From NCBI RefSeq assembly GCF_028898845.1, contig NZ_CP118574.1, positions 6,669,001 through 6,733,000 on the forward strand: DNA of 64,000 bases, written 5' to 3'. The notes under the pieces are model-generated. The model was not told the DNA's origin and did no database searches. It saw only the letters and a list, made by a program, of their open reading frames with translations. Shown here piece after piece: positions 61,328 through 64,000 of the stretch (position 1 is the stretch's first letter; each line of letters starts with the position of its first letter). This DNA is from Streptomyces sp. WZ-12. Its GTDB lineage: Bacteria > Actinomycetota > Actinomycetes > Streptomycetales > Streptomycetaceae. A program made the translations under genes and the position numbers.

Positions 61328-61351
61328 CCGATGGGGGACATCGCACGGGCC
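61328..61351 (-). promoter_or_regulatory. 24-nt 5'-region element, second copy
   Basis: Minus strand GGCCCGTGCGATG then TCCCCCATCGG, 15 bases before the transglycosylase ATG. It matches 6508-6531 at 22 of 24 positions. The internal ATG (61341) opens a 16-residue frame beginning MSPIG that overlaps the gene start in another frame. Confidence 0.55.
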
Positions 61352-61649
61352 AAGAGCGGCGGCAGAACGCCGAGTTCCGATCCGGCGCCGAGCGACGGGA
61401 GCCATTCTTAGCGGCCGAAAATTCGCCGAGCAACGATGTGACGTACGATCCCGGTTAGTGGGAACGGGCCGGTCCAGATCGCGTCCGAGCGGGAATATTC
61501 CCAGCTCACGGCGGATTTCCCGATCCACTAACCAGGTTCGTAAGTGACCTGCGCCCTATGCGCGGGGTCACAGCGGGCAGAGGTTTATCTCGCGTTTAGT
61601 AGTTGCGATCGCACAGGTCGTGTGCGGGATGCGGGCGGGGTGGCCCGGG
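61352..61649. promoter_or_regulatory. Promoter region of the transglycosylase gene
   Basis: About 300 bp between the nitroreductase stop and the transglycosylase 5' element. A/T-richer segments occur near 61415-61430 and 61480-61520. TAAGAAT on the minus strand near 61416-61422 could be a -10. No ydaO/c-di-AMP riboswitch core was recognised, although some cell-wall hydrolase genes of Streptomyces have one. Confidence 0.4.
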
Positions 61650-62381
61650 TCAGACCTCGACCAAGACCTGGTCAAGGGACTTTCGTACCAAATCCGGCAC
61701 CCGGCAGTCCGGGGCCGGGTAGCCGACGGGAATCACCGCGAACGCCTTCTCGTTGGCCGGCCGGCCCAGTACCTCCTGGAGGAACCGCATCGGGCTCGGG
61801 GTGTGCACCAGCGCCGCCAGCCCGGACAGGTGCAGCGCCGACAGCAGCATCCCGACCGCGATGCCCACCGACTCGTCCACGTAGTAGTGCTTGTGCTTGG
61901 TGCCGTCCGGGCCCAGCCAGTGCCGCTGCTGGAAGATCACGATCAGTTGCGGGGCGTCGGTCAGATGCGGCTTGACCTCGTCCGTGCCCAGCGGCCGCAG
62001 CGCCGCCAGCCACTCCTCGCCCAGCCGCCCCGCGTAGGAGCGCTGTTCCTCGGCCTCCGCCGCCGCCCGGATCCGGCGGCGCACCTCGGCGTCCTTGACC
62101 AGGACGAACGTCCACGGCTGCTGGTGCGCGCCGGACGGCGCGGTGGCGGCGCAGGCGATCGCGTCCCGGACCACCTGCTCCGGCACCGGGTCGGCGGCGA
62201 ACTGCCGCACCGTCCGCCGCCGGTCCATCCGCTCCCGCAGCTCGGCGGCGCGGGCCAGCGATTCGTCCGCGGGCATCCGCTCCGGCCGGTACGGCACCGA
62301 CCGGTAGGGCTCGCCGTGAGTGGGCGTCCAACGCTTCGTCGGGGGTGTCGGCGCGCTGTGCGCCTGTGATGAAGAGGACAT
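61650..62381 (-). CDS. Nitroreductase family protein
   Basis: 243 residues, FMN-dependent fold. RRTVRQFAADPVPEQVVRDAI and ACAATAPSGAHQQPWTFVLVKD form the flavin site; ESVGIAVGMLLSALHLSGLAALVHTPSPMRFL and NEKAFAVIPVGYPAPD complete it. The arrangement resembles iodotyrosine-deiodinase-like nitroreductases rather than NfsB. Substrate unknown. ATG at 62381 (MSSSSQAHSAPTPPTKRW) precedes a 45-residue disordered-looking N-terminus. Confidence 0.88.
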   Translation of the reverse strand: MSSSSQAHSAPTPPTKRWTPTHGEPYRSVPYRPERMPADESLARAAELRERMDRRRTVRQFAADPVPEQVVRDAIACAATAPSGAHQQPWTFVLVKDAEVRRRIRAAAEAEEQRSYAGRLGEEWLAALRPLGTDEVKPHLTDAPQLIVIFQQRHWLGPDGTKHKHYYVDESVGIAVGMLLSALHLSGLAALVHTPSPMRFLQEVLGRPANEKAFAVIPVGYPAPDCRVPDLVRKSLDQVLVEV

Positions 62382-62511
62382 GCCCACGAGTCTGGGTCCG
62401 GGCCGCCGGCTCGCGCCGCGGATCACCGAATTCGTGCCGATTCCCTCCGCGTGCGCGGCTCGATCGCCGCGCCACCGCGCTCCCGGCCCGCACCCATCGC
62501 ACTCTCTGTCC

Positions 62512-62523
62512 CTATATAAGGAG
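62512..62523 (+). repeat. CTATATAAGGAG direct repeat, copy 1
   Basis: A 12-bp A/T-rich word in very G+C-rich DNA. Identical copy at 62596-62607. Possible transcription-factor site or -10 region. Confidence 0.7.
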
Positions 62524-62595
62524 ACAAGGGCTGATTTACAGGCGAACACAGCCCTTCTCAGCACCTCGCCACCAGACCCCTTCTTATGGGGCCCT

Positions 62596-62607
62596 CTATA
62601 TAAGGAG
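62596..62607 (+). repeat. CTATATAAGGAG direct repeat, copy 2
   Basis: Identical to 62512-62523. No start codon follows at ribosome-binding distance in either copy. Confidence 0.7.
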
Positions 62608-62632
62608 CCGCGTATAGCGCATATCCAGCTAA

Positions 62633-62648
62633 ACCGGAGCGCTCCGGT
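62633..62648. promoter_or_regulatory. 16-bp perfect palindrome, candidate operator
   Basis: ACCGGAGCGCTCCGGT, perfectly symmetrical, 125 bp before the sensor-kinase ATG. Confidence 0.5.
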
Positions 62649-62772
62649 CACGTTCCTGGCCAAGGCCGATCGGCTCCGCGCTCCAGGGGGCGTTCGGCCT
62701 AGGTCAGCGGGCGTAGGCGCGGAGCGTCGGCGGACCGATACGGGGTGATCGACGCGCCGGTACGGTGAAGCC

Positions 62773-63918
62773 ATGAGCACCGGACCGGGTGCCGGGATCC
62801 CCGCGGTGAGCACCGCGATCCTGGCCATGAGCAGGCATTTGGAGGTGCGCGACGTCCTCAAGACGATCGTCGCCTCGGCCCGCGAACTCCTGGACGCCGA
62901 GTACGCCGCGCTCGGCGTGCCGGACGACCACGGAGGCTTCGCCCAGTTCGTCGTGGACGGCGTCAGCGCCGAGCAGTGGAAGGCCATCGGCCCGCTGCCC
63001 CGCCAACACGGCATCCTCGCCGCGATGCTGCACAACGCCACCCCCGAGCGGCTCGCCGACGTCCGCGAGGACCCCCGCTTCGGCGGCTGGCCCGCCGCCC
63101 ACCCGGACATGTCCGACTTCCTCGGCCTCCCGGTCGCCGACGGCGACGAGATCCTCGGCGCGCTCTTCCTGGCCAACAAGCGCTGCCCCAAGCCCGCCGG
63201 CGGGTGCGGCTTCACCGAGGAGGACGAGCGGCTGCTCGGGATACTCGCCCAGCACGCCGCCATCGCCCTCACCAACGCCCGCCTCTACGAGCGCAGCCGC
63301 GAGCTGACCATCGCCGGCGAGCGCGCCCGGCTCGCCCACGAGCTGCACGACGCGGTCTCCCAGAAGCTGTTCTCGCTCCGGCTCACCGCCCAGGCCGCGA
63401 CCGCCCTGGTCGACCGTGACCCGGCCCGCGCCAAGGACGAGCTCCACCAGGTCGCCGCCCTGGCCGCGGAGGCCGCCGACGAGCTCCGCGCCGCCGTCGT
63501 CGAGCTGCGCCCGGCGGCCCTGGACGAGGACGGGCTGGTCGCCACCCTCCGCTCCCAGGTCCAGGTCCTGGACCGGGCGCACACCGCCCGGGTCAGCTTC
63601 GCCGCCCAGGGCGTGCGGGCGCTGCCCTCCGCCCAGGAGGAGGCGCTGCTCCGGGTCGCCCAGGAGGCGCTGCACAACGCGCTGCGCCACTCCGGCGCCG
63701 CGCACGTCGAGGTGAGCCTCACCCGGTCCGGCCAGGGCGCCCTGCTGCGGGTCGCCGACGACGGGCGGGGCTTCGACACCGGCGTCGTCCGCCGGGCCGG
63801 ACGGCACCTGGGCCTGGTGTCGATGCACGACCGCGCCGGCGGCGTCGGCGGCACGCTCACCGTGGAATCGGAGCCCGGCAAGGGCACCACTGTCGAGATG
63901 GAGGTGCCCGGTGGCTGA
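62773..63918 (+). CDS. GAF-domain sensor histidine kinase (NarL/DevS-like)
   Basis: 381 residues, no membrane helix. The GAF domain is about 20-170 (EVRDVLKTIVASARELLDAEYAALGV, FLGLPVADGDEILGALFLANK). The kinase part has the HisKA_3 H-box RLAHELHDAVSQKLFSL with the phosphorylated His, an N-box AQEALHNALRHSGA and G-box VADDGRGFD, and ends EPGKGTTVEMEVPGG. The GAF could bind haem, a flavin or a small ligand; this cannot be told. Overlaps the response-regulator gene by 8 bp, so they are one two-component system. Confidence 0.93.
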   Translation: MSTGPGAGIPAVSTAILAMSRHLEVRDVLKTIVASARELLDAEYAALGVPDDHGGFAQFVVDGVSAEQWKAIGPLPRQHGILAAMLHNATPERLADVREDPRFGGWPAAHPDMSDFLGLPVADGDEILGALFLANKRCPKPAGGCGFTEEDERLLGILAQHAAIALTNARLYERSRELTIAGERARLAHELHDAVSQKLFSLRLTAQAATALVDRDPARAKDELHQVAALAAEAADELRAAVVELRPAALDEDGLVATLRSQVQVLDRAHTARVSFAAQGVRALPSAQEEALLRVAQEALHNALRHSGAAHVEVSLTRSGQGALLRVADDGRGFDTGVVRRAGRHLGLVSMHDRAGGVGGTLTVESEPGKGTTVEMEVPGG

Positions 63919-64000
63919 ACACCCGCAGGGCGGTACCGAACGGGCCACCGGCGAGGGCCACGCGATCCGCGTGCTGCTCGTCGACGACCACCAGGTCGTC
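63911..64000 (+). CDS. Response regulator (partial, NarL/LuxR family likely)
   Basis: The first 30 residues are visible, GTG start at 63911, ending IRVLLVDDHQVV, the opening of a receiver domain with the Asp-Asp acidic pocket. The rest lies beyond the window. It overlaps the kinase stop by 8 bp; the HisKA_3 kinase implies a NarL-type HTH output domain. Confidence 0.88.
   Translation, partial: MAEHPQGGTERATGEGHAIRVLLVDDHQVV

Larger units (their letters stand above)
62382..62772. promoter_or_regulatory. Divergent regulatory region with repeated CTATATAAGGAG
   Basis: About 390 bp. CTATATAAGGAG occurs twice exactly, at 62512-62523 and 62596-62607 (84 bp apart). A stem AAGGGCTG/CAGCCCTT lies at 62526-62556 between the copies, and a 16-bp perfect palindrome ACCGGAGCGCTCCGGT at 62633-62648. 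TACGGT at 62761-62766 is six bases before the sensor-kinase ATG, suggesting a leaderless start. Confidence 0.6.

Noticed and set aside
61352..61649. c-di-AMP (ydaO-type) riboswitch upstream of the transglycosylase
   Set aside because: The conserved core words of that class could not be found, though some Streptomyces wall-hydrolase genes have it.

Overview
The window is a stretch of chromosome from a high-GC actinomycete, almost certainly a Streptomyces. The evidence is a base composition near 72-74% G+C with strong third-position G/C bias, many GTG and one TTG start, probable leaderless transcripts, a PHO box of the Streptomyces 11-bp direct-repeat type, an LAETG sortase substrate of the SCO1860 kind, an SGM_5486-type mini-protein, and a gene order that from memory resembles the S. 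coelicolor SCO18xx region (ectoine, cobalamin, pit, fabG-fabI). No rRNA, tRNA, transposase, integrase or CRISPR array was seen; most of the window looks like core chromosome.

Layout. 1-3010 (minus): ectABCD for ectoine and hydroxyectoine, with ectD cut by the window edge. 3508-6312: an amidohydrolase, an ArsR-type regulator with a dyad at its start, and a small IacB-like protein followed by an SDR. 6574-7545: a cell-wall LAETG protein. 7700-17703 (minus): a nine-gene late cobalamin operon (cbiB, cobQ, fused chelatase, cobO, cobB, a VOC protein, a CobE/CbiG-C protein, cbiX, cobC), tightly coupled by 4-5 base overlaps and preceded by a cobalamin riboswitch and a possible 23-residue upstream ORF. 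18299-19847 (minus): Pit-type phosphate transporter plus a small membrane protein behind a PHO box. 19986-24968: GH25 lysozyme, class II aldolase, alpha/beta hydrolase, an unknown repeat-like protein and a VOC protein.

25100-26789: an ABC-F protein with an 8-codon leader peptide and a hairpin leader that looks like ribosome-mediated attenuation. 27140-28254: a small HTH protein and a crotonase. 28264-31615: an Asp23/Gls24 envelope-stress island (two Asp23 proteins, DUF2273, DUF6286, AmaP) with a divergent P10-like gene. 31945-36820 (minus): SDR, GH15, SURF1, zinc-ribbon protein, DEDDh exonuclease with BRCT. 37090-39795: an SDR without its catalytic residues, sterol desaturase, YhhN. 39871-45965: S8 protease, DUF485-ActP acetate uptake, moaA, small conserved proteins.

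46135-52290: tyrS, the PmbA/TldD protease pair, and fabG-fabI for fatty-acid synthesis. 52608-55433: GntR regulator divergent from a CynX/NimT-type exporter, the SGM_5486 mini-protein and another small membrane protein. 55545-61312: SixA phosphatase, SerB, an FHA-FHA-ABC transporter and a transglycosylase. 61650-64000: a nitroreductase, an unusual A/T-rich regulatory region with a repeated 12-mer, and a GAF sensor kinase overlapping a response regulator cut by the window edge.

The most interesting non-textbook signals are the leader peptide and hairpin before the ABC-F gene, a 24-nt element (22/24 identical) shared by the 5' regions of the LAETG wall protein and the transglycosylase 55 kb apart, the VOC gene embedded in the B12 operon, the repeated CTATATAAGGAG upstream of the two-component system, and the Asp23 island with its G-run promoter region.
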